Shown: positions 21,035 through 30,168, numbered from the stretch's first letter. The stretch: DNA of 64,000 nt from Gilliamella sp. Lep-s35 (GCF_009795845.1 NZ_WTEX01000007.1:37948-101947), one strand, 5' to 3'. A program made the numbers and translations. Notes: generated by a model from the sequence alone, not told the origin.

Positions 21035-21640
21035 ATGCAAATAAGTCCATTATTAGAATCGCTTATTGAAGCGTTACGTTGCTTACCAGGTGTTGGCCCA
21101 AAATCGGCGCAACGAATGGCTTTTCATTTATTACAACGAAATCGACAAGGTGGCATTAAACTAGCTCATGATCTGCATGATGCAATGATAAATATAGGTC
21201 ATTGCAAAGAATGCCGAACATTTACCGAGCAAGATACTTGTACTATTTGTAAAAATGTTCGCCGCCAAAGCAGTGGCCAGCTTTGTGTGGTTGAAACGCC
21301 AGCAGATATAGTGGCAATTGAACAAACTGGGCAGTATAGTGGTCGCTATTTTGTATTATTAGGGCATTTATCACCTTTAGATGGTATTGGTCCTAGTGAT
21401 ATAGGCCTTGATTTATTAAAAAATAAGTTAGCAACAGAATCAATAAACGAAGTTATTTTAGCAACAAATCCAACAGTTGAAGGTGATGCAACAGCTAATT
21501 ATATTGCGCAAATGTGTGCAGAATTTAATGTAACAGCAACAAGAATAGCTCACGGTGTTCCAGTTGGTGGTGAACTCGAAATGGTAGATGGTACTACCTT
21601 ATCGCATTCGTTTGTTGGTCGTCAAAAAATTGAATTATAA
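21035..21640 (+). CDS. recR: Recombination mediator RecR
   Basis: RecR acts with RecO and RecF to load RecA on SSB-coated gaps. The 201-residue protein has an N-terminal helix-hairpin-helix ([17 protein letters not shown]), a four-cysteine zinc finger (C57, C60, C69, C72) and a Toprim domain with [12 protein letters not shown] and [13 protein letters not shown]. In many gammaproteobacteria ybaB lies directly upstream; here the upstream gene is plsY and 210 bases are noncoding. No strong ribosome-binding site is visible before the ATG. Confidence 0.96.
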   Translation: MQISPLLESLIEALRCLPGVGPKSAQRMAFHLLQRNRQGGIKLAHDLHDAMINIGHCKECRTFTEQDTCTICKNVRRQSSGQLCVVETPADIVAIEQTGQYSGRYFVLLGHLSPLDGIGPSDIGLDLLKNKLATESINEVILATNPTVEGDATANYIAQMCAEFNVTATRIAHGVPVGGELEMVDGTTLSHSFVGRQKIEL

Positions 21641-21659
21641 TTTTATTGAAGTTTTAGCA

Positions 21660-21682
21660 CTTAGCTAATCCTTATAGCTAAG
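21660..21682. terminator. Hairpin between recR and ybhA
   Basis: An 8-bp perfect stem CTTAGCTA/TAGCTAAG (21660-21667 with 21675-21682) has a seven-base loop. There is no U-tract, so it may be a weak terminator or an mRNA-stabilising hairpin. Confidence 0.35.
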
Positions 21683-21706
21683 ATCAGAAATGAAAAGAGG
21701 TATTAT

Positions 21707-22525
21707 ATGAAGTATAAAGCCGTTGCCTTTGATATGGATGGAACATTACTTAACAGTAATCGTTTAATTTTGCCAGAAACAGTAGATATAATTAAAAAAA
21801 TCAGCGATAAAGGTGTGAAAGTGATTTTAGTTTCAGGACGTCATCATTCGGTGATTTATCCTTATTACTATCAACTAGGTTTATCAACGCCAACGATTTG
21901 CTGCAATGGTTCTTATCTTTATGATTTTGAAAACCACCAAACTTTTGCAGCTAAACCAATGACAAAAGATCAAGCTAAAACACTATTACAATTAGTTAAA
22001 GAGTATAAAATACATACTTTAATTTATACTGATAAAATGATGACTTATGAATTGTTAGATGATCATCTAGAAAGCTTTTTTAAGTGGGTGGATGCATTAC
22101 CCTCCTTTTTACAGCCAGAAATTCAAAAAGTTGATAACTTTGAAAAAATGATTGACGATGCGGGTGCTATTTTTAAATTTGCAACAAGCAGTCATAACAT
22201 ACCGGCTTTACAACAATTTTCAAATGCAGTTGATTCCTTAGGTATGTTTTCGTGTGAATGGTCTTGGTCAAACCGTGCAGATGTTGCAGTAAAAGGCAAT
22301 ACCAAAGGAAATGGATTAACTCACTGGGCAACGCACGAACGTATTGATTTAAAAGAAATTATTGCATTTGGTGATAGCTATAATGATATCAGTATGTTAT
22401 CTATTGCAGGATTAGGTATTGCGATGGGTAATGCTGATGATGAAGTGAAAGCCAAAGCTAGTTATGCTATTGGTGATAATAATAGCCCAAGTATCGCTCA
22501 CGAGCTTGAAAAAATCTTTTTATAA
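21707..22525 (+). CDS. ybhA: HAD-superfamily Cof-type phosphatase YbhA (pyridoxal phosphatase-like)
   Basis: The 272-residue Cof/HAD-IIB phosphatase has nucleophile D9 and acid D11 in FDMDGTLL, motif II in VSGRHH, and the motif III/IV region FGDSYNDISML. The GRHH.VIYPYYYQLGLSTPT and ICCNGSYLYDF stretches match E. coli YbhA specifically rather than YidA or YigL. YbhA is reported to act on pyridoxal phosphate and other small phosphates. AGAGG precedes the ATG, and truC follows after 21 bases, so they are likely co-transcribed. Confidence 0.88.
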   Translation: MKYKAVAFDMDGTLLNSNRLILPETVDIIKKISDKGVKVILVSGRHHSVIYPYYYQLGLSTPTICCNGSYLYDFENHQTFAAKPMTKDQAKTLLQLVKEYKIHTLIYTDKMMTYELLDDHLESFFKWVDALPSFLQPEIQKVDNFEKMIDDAGAIFKFATSSHNIPALQQFSNAVDSLGMFSCEWSWSNRADVAVKGNTKGNGLTHWATHERIDLKEIIAFGDSYNDISMLSIAGLGIAMGNADDEVKAKASYAIGDNNSPSIAHELEKIFL

Positions 22526-22546
22526 TTGATTTTTTTAAAATATTTT

Positions 22547-23254
22547 ATGTTTGAAATTCTTTATCAAGACAATTATTTAATAGCTATTAACAAGCCATCT
22601 GGTTGGCTTGTGCATCGCAGTTGGTTAGATAAACATGAAACCACAGTTGTAATGCAAACCTTACGGGATCAGATTGGGCAACATGTTTTTCCTATACATA
22701 GGCTAGATAGACCAACATCAGGAGTTTTGTTGTTTGCGCTTTCTAGTGATGCTGCTAGGATGATGTCAGAGCAATTTGCGACAAAAAAAATTGAAAAAAC
22801 GTATCATGCAATAGTGCGAGGTTATCTTGAAGGGGAATCTGTGATCGATTACCCTTTAGTTGAAGAATTAGATAAAATTGCCGACAAATTCACTAATAAG
22901 AATAAACCCGCACAAAACGCAGTGACTTCTTATCGCTCCATTAGTAAAATCGAAGTTCCAATTAAAGTTGGTAAGTTTGATACAGCAAGATACAGTTTTA
23001 TAGAATTAAAACCACAAACAGGACGTAAACATCAATTACGTCGTCATATGAAACATATTTTTCATCCGATCTTGGGTGATAGTAAGCATGGTGATTTACA
23101 TCAAAATCGTGCATTTGTGGCTTATTTTAATATCAAACGACTAATGTTACATGCCAGTAAACTAGAAATTACCCATCCCATCGACAATAAAATAATAACG
23201 ATTGAAGCTAAATTAGACCAAAATTGGCAAGATATTCTTATCAATTTTAAATAA
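22547..23254 (+). CDS. truC: tRNA pseudouridine(65) synthase TruC
   Basis: TruC isomerises U65 in the T-stem of certain tRNAs. The start at ATG 22547 gives MFEILYQDNYLIAINKPSGW, matching E. coli TruC; an in-frame TTG at 22526 adds seven atypical residues. The catalytic aspartate is D54 in HRLDRPTSG. The YPLVEELDKIADKF and GRKHQLRRHMKHI stretches are diagnostic of the family. Length from this start is 235 residues, slightly shorter than E. coli TruC because the C-terminal tail is missing. Confidence 0.93.
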   Translation: MFEILYQDNYLIAINKPSGWLVHRSWLDKHETTVVMQTLRDQIGQHVFPIHRLDRPTSGVLLFALSSDAARMMSEQFATKKIEKTYHAIVRGYLEGESVIDYPLVEELDKIADKFTNKNKPAQNAVTSYRSISKIEVPIKVGKFDTARYSFIELKPQTGRKHQLRRHMKHIFHPILGDSKHGDLHQNRAFVAYFNIKRLMLHASKLEITHPIDNKIITIEAKLDQNWQDILINFK

Positions 23255-23279
23255 GAATTATGGCAACTTTATTATAAAT

Positions 23280-23910
23280 AAAATAATTGTTACTAATTTG
23301 GCTAAACGCTTTATGGTTGTCCGACTATTTAAAACATGCTAAACAAAACCCGATTAGAGTTTTTCCCTTTAAGCAGTAAGAATAAACGTTATAAAACGAT
23401 TAGCTGAGTATTAATATCTGTTTAAACTTGAAAAGTCCATTGAAAATAAATTAAGGCGACAAGCTAAAGGCGATAACAAAACTTATCTAAGCGAAATGCG
23501 ACAGGCAGATACCTAAAGTTTGCCGTTACTTAAAAATCAAACCAAGCAACAAACCAAAGAATATTCATCTGTTTATATCTATTTGATTTTTATTATTTTT
23601 ATACATAAACGTAGTGCACTCCTGAAACTTTTTCACAAAAGTTATAATATATTGATTTTTTTAGATAAACTGTGCGATAACCGGTATATCAAGCAAAAAT
23701 CACCTTCCCATAAACCAGTGGAAAAGCCGAAAACGTGATACCAACTTTGAATTGAGATGCGGTATAAGCAGCCAATATTGGGCGATGCAAAAGAGTGAAA
23801 ATAAAAGCTTAAACGTTTGATTAATTTTATCATACCGTTAAACCACATAAAGCGATTTCAGGAAAACACCTTATGCATTTTTAGCGGATTATTTTAATCA
23901 TAAAGTGTAA
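23280..23910 (+). mobile_element. Degenerate transposable element, family uncertain
   Basis: This gene-free stretch holds the scrambled frames of one transposase. Readable pieces include a start region resembling VTNLAKRF near 23290, ENKLRRQAKGDNKTYLSEMR near 23440, YWAMQKSENKSLNV near 23780 and the tail FYHTVKPHKAISGK...YAFLADYFNHKV ending near 23910. The same order of motifs occurs on the minus strand at 41950-42480, so this is a second, inverted copy of one element. Both carry many stops and frameshifts. The FYNTVKPHK tail suggests a DDE transposase. Confidence 0.6.
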
Positions 23911-24027
23911 ATAACTTGGCGGTTTTCTACAAATAGCTTTAAATTTACTAAAACTTTACATTTTAAAAACTTTGATTAAAATACTGTAGCCACTAATAAC
24001 CTATTTTTTTACTTATAAAAAATCATA

Positions 24028-24044
24028 GATAATTGATCATTATC
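24028..24044 (+). promoter_or_regulatory. Possible Fur-like inverted repeat
   Basis: GATAAT-N5-ATTATC resembles part of a Fur box and lies 77 bases before the membrane-protein start. In such AT-rich DNA the match could be chance. Confidence 0.25.
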
Positions 24045-24120
24045 ATAAAAATTATTATTTTTATTAATAATAATTTAGACAGTTAAGATAAGGTTGATTA
24101 TAAAAGCAAGGGATAAAATT

Positions 24121-25014
24121 ATGGAATCATCTTTGAATCATTATCAATTCTCGCAAAAATTTAATTTAGCATTAACAATTGTGCTCACGTTTATTGGTAT
24201 TATTGCTGCAATTGTACTAGGTATTATATATTCGATTATATCTTCGTATTCACCATTGATTATTATTGATGCTGGTATAGTAATCGGTATGGCTTATATC
24301 TTAACGTTTATCTCTGGTAAATTTACTAAATTGGCCAAAATTCGTAATGTAAAAGTCAACTTTTTGATGACGTTTTTTCTCTGCTTATTTGCTTATTATT
24401 CTAGTATTGTAACTTTTGAAACCATTATCTTAGGAATGGATTATTTTAACGCTTCACTATTTTTTTCACCTTGGAAAGTGGTTGATATTATGATGAATGA
24501 TATCATTCCTTACCGTGAAATAACTATTACTAAAGGTAAAATGTCACGAGGGCAGATATCTGGAATTTTTCTTATAATCCTTTATTTAATTGAGATGGCT
24601 ATCTTTTTTATTCCTGCTTTCTTTGCGTTATGTATAAATGATTATTTTTGTGAAGATTGTCAAACTTGGTATTCTAAATCAACGTTGAGCTCATTTAGTG
24701 ACTCTACATTAGAGTCTCAAATCCTTAACAATCAACAAGGTAATTATGCAGATGTATTGAGTAATATTGTTTTTTATAAAAATGAGGATGATCTTATCAA
24801 TAATGTAGATCCAAATATAGAACAACAAGATGCATTATTCTATTTTTATTGCCAATGTCCAAAATGCCATCAAAAAAGTATATTGACTATTGAGAAAAAA
24901 CAACTCAAAAAAGGTGATAAAGGTTTTGAAGTAAAAGGTGCTCCTGATCCTATTTTAGTTAATGCTATTTTTATTGATAACAAAACTGAAGCACTTTTTG
25001 AATCGCAAAAATAA
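24121..25014 (+). CDS. Multi-pass membrane protein with cysteine pairs, function unknown
   Basis: I do not recognise this family. From ATG 24121 the protein has 297 residues. Four hydrophobic segments lie in the first 180 residues (about 16-40, 43-66, 80-105 and 150-180). The C-terminal third is a soluble domain bearing CEDC (in YFCEDCQTW) and CQCPKC, which could form a zinc ribbon or redox site. An in-frame TTG at 24094 is less likely as start because AGGGA precedes the ATG at good distance. It is monocistronic with its own strong terminator. Confidence 0.7.
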   Translation: MESSLNHYQFSQKFNLALTIVLTFIGIIAAIVLGIIYSIISSYSPLIIIDAGIVIGMAYILTFISGKFTKLAKIRNVKVNFLMTFFLCLFAYYSSIVTFETIILGMDYFNASLFFSPWKVVDIMMNDIIPYREITITKGKMSRGQISGIFLIILYLIEMAIFFIPAFFALCINDYFCEDCQTWYSKSTLSSFSDSTLESQILNNQQGNYADVLSNIVFYKNEDDLINNVDPNIEQQDALFYFYCQCPKCHQKSILTIEKKQLKKGDKGFEVKGAPDPILVNAIFIDNKTEALFESQK

Positions 25015-25023
25015 ACATACTAC

Positions 25024-25049
25024 AAAAAAGGGACTGCTGTCCCTTTTTT
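25024..25049 (+). terminator. Strong intrinsic terminator
   Basis: The 11-bp stem AAAAAAGGGAC/GTCCCTTTTTT (25024-25034 with 25039-25049) has a four-base loop, immediately after the membrane-protein gene. Confidence 0.85.
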
Positions 25050-25159
25050 ATTAGCCGATATAAATAAAATGTAATAATTATAGTATCGTGTTTTAAATAA
25101 AATATTTTTATTTAATCAGATATTTAATTTGTTTTATAACGTAAAAAAAAGAGTCAGAA

Positions 25160-25500
25160 ATGAATCAAATAGCAGAAATTATTAAACCTAAATTAAGACT
25201 TTTAGAATTAGCCAAGCAACAAGGTAACATTCAACAAGCTTGCAAAGTCATTGGGGGAGGGGCGAGATAGTTATTATCGCTTTAAAAAACAGTATTGAGC
25301 AATGATTTAAGCTTTACAATCGAGAAGAGCGCATTCTGACAAATATTATTATAGAAAGACACCATGGCAAACGTGGAACGGAGCAAAGGGGCTAGTAAAG
25401 GAAAGCAATTAGAGAATTTATTTTGTGCATGGAAAACGCATTTTGTTAAAATGAATACCGATGAGTTAATAAGTTTCTGTCAGGTTAAGTTTGAGCTAAA
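25160..25500 (+). mobile_element. Internally deleted IS481-like relic
   Basis: This stretch aligns with the IS481-like element at 59548-60542 at both ends. The start MNQIAEIIKPKLRLLELAKQ, then NIQQACKVI, and the right-end sequence (VKMNTDEL, then CTGTCAGGTTAAGTTTGAGCT) are kept, but most of the gene between them is deleted and frames are broken. It lies between the membrane-protein terminator and the pyrE terminator. Confidence 0.85.
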
Positions 25501-25518
25501 ACTTGTGGACAGAAATAA

Positions 25519-25538
25519 AAAGCACCTTTCGATGCTTT
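25519..25538 (-). terminator. pyrE terminator
   Basis: On the minus strand AAAGCATC-GAAA-GGTGCTTT (one G-T pair) forms an 8-bp stem with a GAAA tetraloop followed by T residues, 32 bases after the pyrE stop. Confidence 0.75.
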
Positions 25539-25570
25539 AATTTTTATAAGATAAAAAAAGTAAATAGCTA

Positions 25571-26218
25571 TTACTTTATCCCATATTCAGACCGATAAGC
25601 CTCAACTAGCGTTACTTGATCTTTGCGAGCAGGATCTTTGTAAAGGTATTGGATCAAATCATCTAATGTAATAATTGAAATAACATCACAATGATAAGTT
25701 TGTTTAATTTCTTGAATGGCTGAAAGTTCACCACGACCTTTTTCTTGGCGATCAAGGCAGATTAATACGCCTGCAAGTTTAGATTTATTGTCTTCTAAGA
25801 TCCGCATAGATTCACGAATTGCGGTACCAGCGGTAATTACATCATCAACTAACATGACGCGCTGTTCATAAATAGAGCTACCGACTAAGTTACCACCTTC
25901 ACCGTGATCTTTGGCTTCTTTGCGATTAAAGCAATAAGGCACATCAACATTATGGTGTTCAGAAAGGGCGACCACGGTTGATGAAACGATTGGAATACCT
26001 TTATAAGCAGGACCAAAAATCACATCATACTCTAAATGAGCATCCATTAATGCGGCAGCATAAAAACGGCCTAACAATGCAAGATCTTTTCCGGTATTAA
26101 ATAAACCAGCATTAAAGAAGTAAGGGCTTTTTCTACCTGATTTTAACGTGAATTCGCCAAATTTTAAGGCTTGCCTATTTAATGCAAATTCAATAAATTC
26201 ACTTTTGTATGATTTCAT
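25571..26218 (-). CDS. pyrE: Orotate phosphoribosyltransferase
   Basis: PyrE joins orotate to PRPP to give OMP in pyrimidine synthesis. The 215-residue protein starts [20 protein letters not shown]. It carries the [16 protein letters not shown] substrate segment, the [13 protein letters not shown] flexible catalytic loop and the PRPP-binding signature [14 protein letters not shown]. It lies 13 bases downstream of rph, the same rph-pyrE operon as in E. coli. Confidence 0.97.
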   Translation of the reverse strand: MKSYKSEFIEFALNRQALKFGEFTLKSGRKSPYFFNAGLFNTGKDLALLGRFYAAALMDAHLEYDVIFGPAYKGIPIVSSTVVALSEHHNVDVPYCFNRKEAKDHGEGGNLVGSSIYEQRVMLVDDVITAGTAIRESMRILEDNKSKLAGVLICLDRQEKGRGELSAIQEIKQTYHCDVISIITLDDLIQYLYKDPARKDQVTLVEAYRSEYGIK

Positions 26219-26231
26219 TGATTTTCTCCAA

Positions 26232-26948
26232 TTAATCTTTTAAGGCCTGTTTTTGAGCATCAATAATGGTTGCTATTCCATTTTTTGCTAATGCTAACAA
26301 TTTTAATAACTCTTCATGACTAAATGGCTCGCCTTCTGCTGTGCCTTGTATTTCAATGATTCGTCCATCATCGGTCATAATAATATTCATATCGGTTTCA
26401 GCGTTTGAATCTTCTATATATTCCAGATCACAAAGCGCTTCACCTTCAACAATACCAACAGAAACAGCCGCAACTAGCGATTTAATTGGATTTTGTTTAA
26501 TTTTGCCATTGGCTAGCATTTGGTTAATAGCATCATTTAAAGCAACACAAGCACCAGTAATTGAGGCCGTTCGAGTACCGCCATCGGCTTGAATAACATC
26601 GCAATCAAGTGTAATGGTATGTTCGCCTAACAGCTTTAAGTCAATCATTGCTCGTAATGAGCGAGCAATTAGGCGTTGAATTTCCATTGTTCGGCCTGTT
26701 TGTTTACCTTTAGCGGCTTCACGTTGTGTTCTTGAATTGGTTGCACGAGGTAACATGCCGTATTCAGCAGTTACCCACCCTTGGCCTTGCCCTTTTAAAA
26801 AACGAGGAACGCCTTCGTCAACAGTAGCATTACAAAGCACTTTGGTTTCACCAAATTCAACTAATACAGAACCTTCTGCATGCTTAGTATAATGACGGGT
26901 TATTTTTATTGGGCGGACTTGTTCCGCAGATCGACCAGACGGGCGCAT
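26232..26948 (-). CDS. rph: Ribonuclease PH
   Basis: RNase PH is a phosphorolytic 3'-5' exonuclease that trims tRNA precursors. From ATG 26948 the protein is 238 residues and begins [20 protein letters not shown], the canonical family start. A TTG four codons upstream is rejected because GGAG sits six bases before the ATG. RGTRTAS-type and [15 protein letters not shown] motifs and the [14 protein letters not shown]-terminus are intact. Unlike E. coli K-12, it shows no 3' frameshift. It is divergent from yicC. Confidence 0.96.
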   Translation of the reverse strand: MRPSGRSAEQVRPIKITRHYTKHAEGSVLVEFGETKVLCNATVDEGVPRFLKGQGQGWVTAEYGMLPRATNSRTQREAAKGKQTGRTMEIQRLIARSLRAMIDLKLLGEHTITLDCDVIQADGGTRTASITGACVALNDAINQMLANGKIKQNPIKSLVAAVSVGIVEGEALCDLEYIEDSNAETDMNIIMTDDGRIIEIQGTAEGEPFSHEELLKLLALAKNGIATIIDAQKQALKD

Positions 26949-27105
26949 GCATTTCTCCAACAGTTTCTGTTTAAAATTAGTTTTGAGTTAATCATTTAGG
27001 AGGACATCAACAAGATAAGTCGATGTTTAGCCTAAGCTAAGAGCGCATTATACAGAATTTATGATACAATGCCCAGCAAGTTTTTTACAATTTTAGGATG
27101 TTATT

Positions 27106-27972
27106 ATGATTTCAAGTATGACTGCTTATGCAAGAAAAGAGCTAAACCAACCATGGGGGAGCGCTTCTTGGGAATTACGTTCAGTTAACCAACGCTACTT
27201 AGAAACATATATTCGTTTGCCAGAGCAATTTCGTTCACTTGAACCTATCATTCGTGAAAGATTACGAAACCGCCTAACTCGTGGAAAGATAGAATGTAAT
27301 TTACGCTTTGAATTAGAACCATCAGCACAACATCAAGAGCTTTCATTAAATAAAGAGCTAGCTAAACAAATACTTAATGCGGCAAGTTGGGTACAAACGG
27401 AGCATGACTCAGCGCAAATTAACCCTATTGATGTATTGCGCTGGCCAGGTGTAATGTCGGCAAAAGAGCAAAACTTAGATACCATTTCGCAAGAAATTTT
27501 AGCGCTACTTGATACTGCAATTGATGAATTTATTACGGTGCGTGAACGCGAAGGTAAAGCACTTTGTGATCTTATTATCAAACGATTAGAAGCAATTACA
27601 GCAGAAGTCGGCAAAATCCGTCAATGGATGCCTGAAATTCTTGAATGGCAAAAAGAGAGGCTAAAAAGTAAATTAGAAGAAGCCAATATTGAACTTGATA
27701 ATTCTCGTTTTGAACAAGAAATTGTTATGCTTGCACAACGTATTGATGTTGCTGAAGAACTTGATCGTTTAATGACACATGTTAAAGAAACCTATTCTAT
27801 TTTAAAGAAAAACGAAGCAGTAGGACGCAGACTTGATTTTATGATGCAAGAGTTTAATCGAGAATCTAACACAATTGCCTCTAAATCAATTAATGCTGAT
27901 GTGACAGCAAGTGCGATTGAACTTAAAGTGCTTATTGAACAAATCAGAGAGCAAGTACAAAACATTGAGTAA
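27106..27972 (+). CDS. yicC: YicC family endoribonuclease
   Basis: The 288-residue protein matches E. coli YicC in length and sequence: MISSMTAYARKE, WELRSVNQRYLETYIRLPEQ, an N-terminal YicC-like domain, and the C-terminal DUF1732 domain with GRRLDFMMQEFNRESNTIASK. Relatives are described as RNA-cleaving enzymes. It stands divergently from rph-pyrE as in E. coli. The next ORF, a broken permease, begins 11 bases later. Confidence 0.95.
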   Translation: MISSMTAYARKELNQPWGSASWELRSVNQRYLETYIRLPEQFRSLEPIIRERLRNRLTRGKIECNLRFELEPSAQHQELSLNKELAKQILNAASWVQTEHDSAQINPIDVLRWPGVMSAKEQNLDTISQEILALLDTAIDEFITVREREGKALCDLIIKRLEAITAEVGKIRQWMPEILEWQKERLKSKLEEANIELDNSRFEQEIVMLAQRIDVAEELDRLMTHVKETYSILKKNEAVGRRLDFMMQEFNRESNTIASKSINADVTASAIELKVLIEQIREQVQNIE

Positions 27973-27983
27973 TCACCCATTTA

Positions 27984-28430
27984 ATGAATAATACATTGGG
28001 TATTTTAGCTGTCATATTAGCATCTATTTTATGGGGCACAACGGGCACAGTCGCTAGTTTTGCGCCCTCACTTTCCCCTTTGCTTATTGGTTCGTTAGCA
28101 ATGGGCGTTGGTGGCATTTTACCCATACCCGTTATGTTACTCACAAGGACTGCATTATTTGACTAACTAACCAATATTGTGGTTTGTATTTATATGGCAT
28201 TGATCCTCATGTTTATGGGGTATTTATGTTATGGCTATGGTTTATCTAAAATATCGGCTAGCTCGGCTATTACAATCAGCTTATTAGAGCCTGTTATTGC
28301 AGCTATATTAGCGATGCTAATTTATTGGTGAACAGATGTCTTTAGCCGGGTGGCTTGGCGTTATATTGATTTTTCTATATCTTATTGTTGTGACTCTATC
28401 AAGCGTCACAACAATATCAACTTCGAGATA
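27984..28430 (+). pseudogene. Broken EamA-family permease
   Basis: The first 60 codons (MNNTLGILAVILASILWGTT...) encode the N-terminal membrane segments of an EamA/DMT transporter and stop at 28164-28166. A second piece from about 28195 reads LMFMGYLCYGYGLSKISASS then AITISLLEPVIAAILAMLIY, the conserved end of an EamA repeat, and hits a stop near 28331. The middle of the gene, more than half of a normal 290-300 residue protein, is deleted. Debris extends to about 28430. Confidence 0.8.
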
Positions 28431-28497
28431 GAAAGGAATTAAAAGAATTTTGTTTTCTTTTTAGTTTTACTAAAGATAGTCTAATAACTGATCCTCG

Positions 28498-28519
28498 CCT
28501 ACGTTTGTAGGCTTTTTTA
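28498..28519 (+). terminator. Terminator after the permease pseudogene
   Basis: The stem GCCTAC/GTAGGC (28498-28503 with 28508-28513) has loop GTTT and is followed by six T residues. Confidence 0.75.
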
Positions 28520-28696
28520 TAGTGAATCTTTATACAATTGAATAGCTTCTTCTATAATTTTGCTTTGTGATTTGCCCGTTCCGTTGCTTAACGCTATTAT
28601 TGTATCTATCGTTTCAATCGGTAGTTTGTAGCTTTTGGATTTTACGCCTCGCTTGTCATCACTTCGCTTTTGAATTTCAGCCCTTGATAATGCCAT
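28517..28696 (-). CDS. Small ribbon-helix-helix-like protein (59 aa)
   Basis: This short gene reads MALSRAEIQKRSDDKRGVKS, KSYKLPIETIDTIIALSNGT and GKSQSKIIEEAIQLYKDSL. The pattern of a basic N-terminus, a beta strand (KSYKLP), then two helices with TGKSQSKIIEEAI is typical of phage or plasmid ribbon-helix-helix repressors. AAGGTGA precedes the start at good distance. It lies just downstream, on the same strand, of the Ibs toxin gene and starts beside the predicted Sib promoter. It probably belongs to the decayed integrative element. Confidence 0.75.
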   Translation of the reverse strand: MALSRAEIQKRSDDKRGVKSKSYKLPIETIDTIIALSNGTGKSQSKIIEEAIQLYKDSL

Positions 28697-28705
28697 TTCG
28701 TCACC

Positions 28706-28734
28706 TTGATTTTTAATTAATCAATTGATATATT
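28706..28734 (+). promoter_or_regulatory. Predicted promoter of the Sib antisense RNA
   Basis: A -35 TTGATT (28706-28711) and -10 TATATT (28729-28734) are spaced by exactly 17 bases, placing transcription start near 28741 just before a GC-rich hairpin. Confidence 0.65.
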
Positions 28735-28740
28735 AAGGTC

Positions 28741-28868
28741 ATCGGCGGGGTCGCACCCCCGCCTTTGATTGGTTAATAGACTGGAAATGATACCAGCACT
28801 ATAACCAAGAGAATTAAGATCCGAATCATCTTCTTTCTCCCTTAAGCCCCCGTCTTAGGTCGGGGGTT
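28741..28868 (+). ncRNA. Sib-type antitoxin RNA antisense to ibs
   Basis: From the promoter at 28706-28734 a transcript of roughly 125-130 bases would cover the ibs ORF completely in antisense. It would start with a strong hairpin (GGCGGGG..CCCCGCC region, 28744-28763) and end in the hairpin AAGCCCCCG/CGGGGGTTT (about 28844-28867). Size, full overlap and the presence of ibs on the other strand match the E. coli Sib (QUAD) RNAs. The exact ends are inferred. Confidence 0.6.
28773..28829 (-). CDS. Ibs-type type I toxin peptide (18 aa)
   Basis: The peptide is MIRILILLVIVLVSFPVY, an 18-residue hydrophobic membrane segment with the I/L/V-rich core and SFPxY ending characteristic of E. coli Ibs toxins. 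GGGAG lies seven bases or so upstream of the ATG. The promoter TTGACT-N17-TATAAT lies upstream on the minus strand, leaving a structured 5' leader with a CATCAGT/ACTGATG hairpin. A Sib-like RNA is predicted on the opposite strand. Overexpressed Ibs peptides depolarise the membrane. Located in a decayed integrative element but apparently intact. Confidence 0.8.
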   Translation of the reverse strand: MIRILILLVIVLVSFPVY

Positions 28869-28898
28869 TACCTCATCAGTGCCTTACTGATGTTTATC

Positions 28899-28927
28899 AT
28901 TATAGTAATACCTACCTACAAAGTCAA
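28899..28927 (-). promoter_or_regulatory. Consensus promoter of the ibs toxin mRNA
   Basis: Read on the minus strand, TTGACT (28927-28922) and TATAAT (28904-28899) are separated by 17 bases, a near-perfect sigma70 promoter. It faces the ibs start about 70 bases downstream. Confidence 0.8.
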
Positions 28928-28929
28928 CA

Positions 28930-29540
28930 CTTTTCTTAAATAAATTTCAAATAAAATCAAAATAAATCAATAACACGCTTGAACTATTGGCTATTTTCAT
29001 ATCTGAATTATTAAAAATGAATAATCGGGAACAAAATCGATCAGGTGACCCAAAGCGTGCTACACCGCACCCGCCTACAGGGTTTTTTACGTGAAATTTT
29101 TCAGTTAGATTTTATTACAAAACAAAGTGTAAAAGCTTATTGAAAAAAGGATCCTAAAGAATCAATATAAAACTGAAATAAAAAATATTAACTCATAGCG
29201 CGGCCTTATGTTGTCATAATAGAGTTAGAAATAACTAACTGTTCTGGCAGACTCGAAAATTACTAAAAAGTAAATAAAAATATGCATGACTAGTTAATTA
29301 AATATGAAAAATTGTTACCAAATAAAAACTTTTCTGCTAAAACTCTAAGTGAAAAGAGCCGGCATCTTATGATTATAAAGAGCAAGATCGGCTTTTTAAA
29401 ATTAAATGAAATAAAACTATTCATCTGAAAAATGTTATTGATGAATATGTTATCGCAGATAAGCCTTGCATGGCTAAGATAATGTATTCATTGTTAGGAG
29501 ATTTTTTAATGACGCAATGATTTACGGTTTTATTGATAAC
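28930..29540. other. Noncoding part of a decayed integrative element
   Basis: No intact gene is present. It holds a GC-richer patch near 29040-29090 ending in a short ACCC/GGGT hairpin and T-run, the first copy of an 85-bp repeat (29191-29276), and scattered remnants leading into the integrase pseudogene. Confidence 0.5.
29191..29276 (+). repeat. Direct repeat, copy 1 (element leader)
   Basis: This approximately 85-base segment closely matches 30615-30701, sharing the core TTATGTTGTCATAATAGAGT and the tail ATTACTAAAARGTAAA. In copy 2 a small gene starts right after it; in copy 1 the gene is gone. Confidence 0.75.
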
Positions 29541-29544
29541 AATT

Positions 29545-30168
29545 TTGGCTGAAAAAATACCCAGCTCAACATGTAAAGCGTGCGCGTTTGCTGTTTGATG
29601 AATTTATGCTAATGTATAATCGCGCCAAAAAACATCACCGGCATACTTAAGCGGCGCTATGATGCTTGCGCTTGTTACAGCACAACGACCGGGCGATTTG
29701 CTTGGGATGGGGTTTGACAAAGAAAATTGTTTTATAAGAGATGAACATTTATTTATTCATCAATTAAAGGGCAGAAAGTATATAGAAGTTGATGGTGAAC
29801 AACGTTTAATAAAACACGGATCAAAACTTGCGCTACCGCTTGATTTAACTCTTGATCCTGTAAAAATAAGTATACAAGATGCGATTATTTTATGCGGCGG
29901 TAATCATTATTTTATAGAAACTAATGATGAAAAAGTGCAGTACTGGCGGCTAAATAGGGATTTTTGTAACTTACGTGATTCGTTATTTAAAAAAAATCAA
30001 TGGGAGGGTTATAACCCGCCTAGTTTTTTTGAAATTAGATCGTTGGCGGAACGTTTATACCGAGATCAAAAAATTAACACCCAAATTTTACTTGGTCATA
30101 AATACCGAAGCACTACCGATCTTTACAATGACTTAAGAGGGAGAGAATGGCGATATCTGAAAATATAA
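29545..30168 (+). pseudogene. Truncated tyrosine integrase
   Basis: An open frame from 29659 gives 169 residues of the catalytic half of a lambda-type integrase: MMLALVTAQRPGDLLGMGFD (box I arginine in TAQRPGD), ISFFEIR-like SFFEIRSLAERLY (box II), ILLGHKYRSTTDLYND (LLGH motif and tyrosine). Upstream, QHVKRARLLFDEFMLMYNRA at about 29560-29620 is in another frame, so the N-terminal half is broken by frameshifts and deletions. Two small genes follow tightly, and tRNA-Cys, a plausible integration target, lies about 900 bases to the right. Confidence 0.8.

Noticed and set aside
28741..28868. Alternative reading of the GC-rich hairpins as a riboswitch or phage immunity RNA
   Set aside because: The 18-residue Ibs-like ORF with its own consensus promoter on the other strand explains both hairpins as part of a Sib-type RNA and its terminator.
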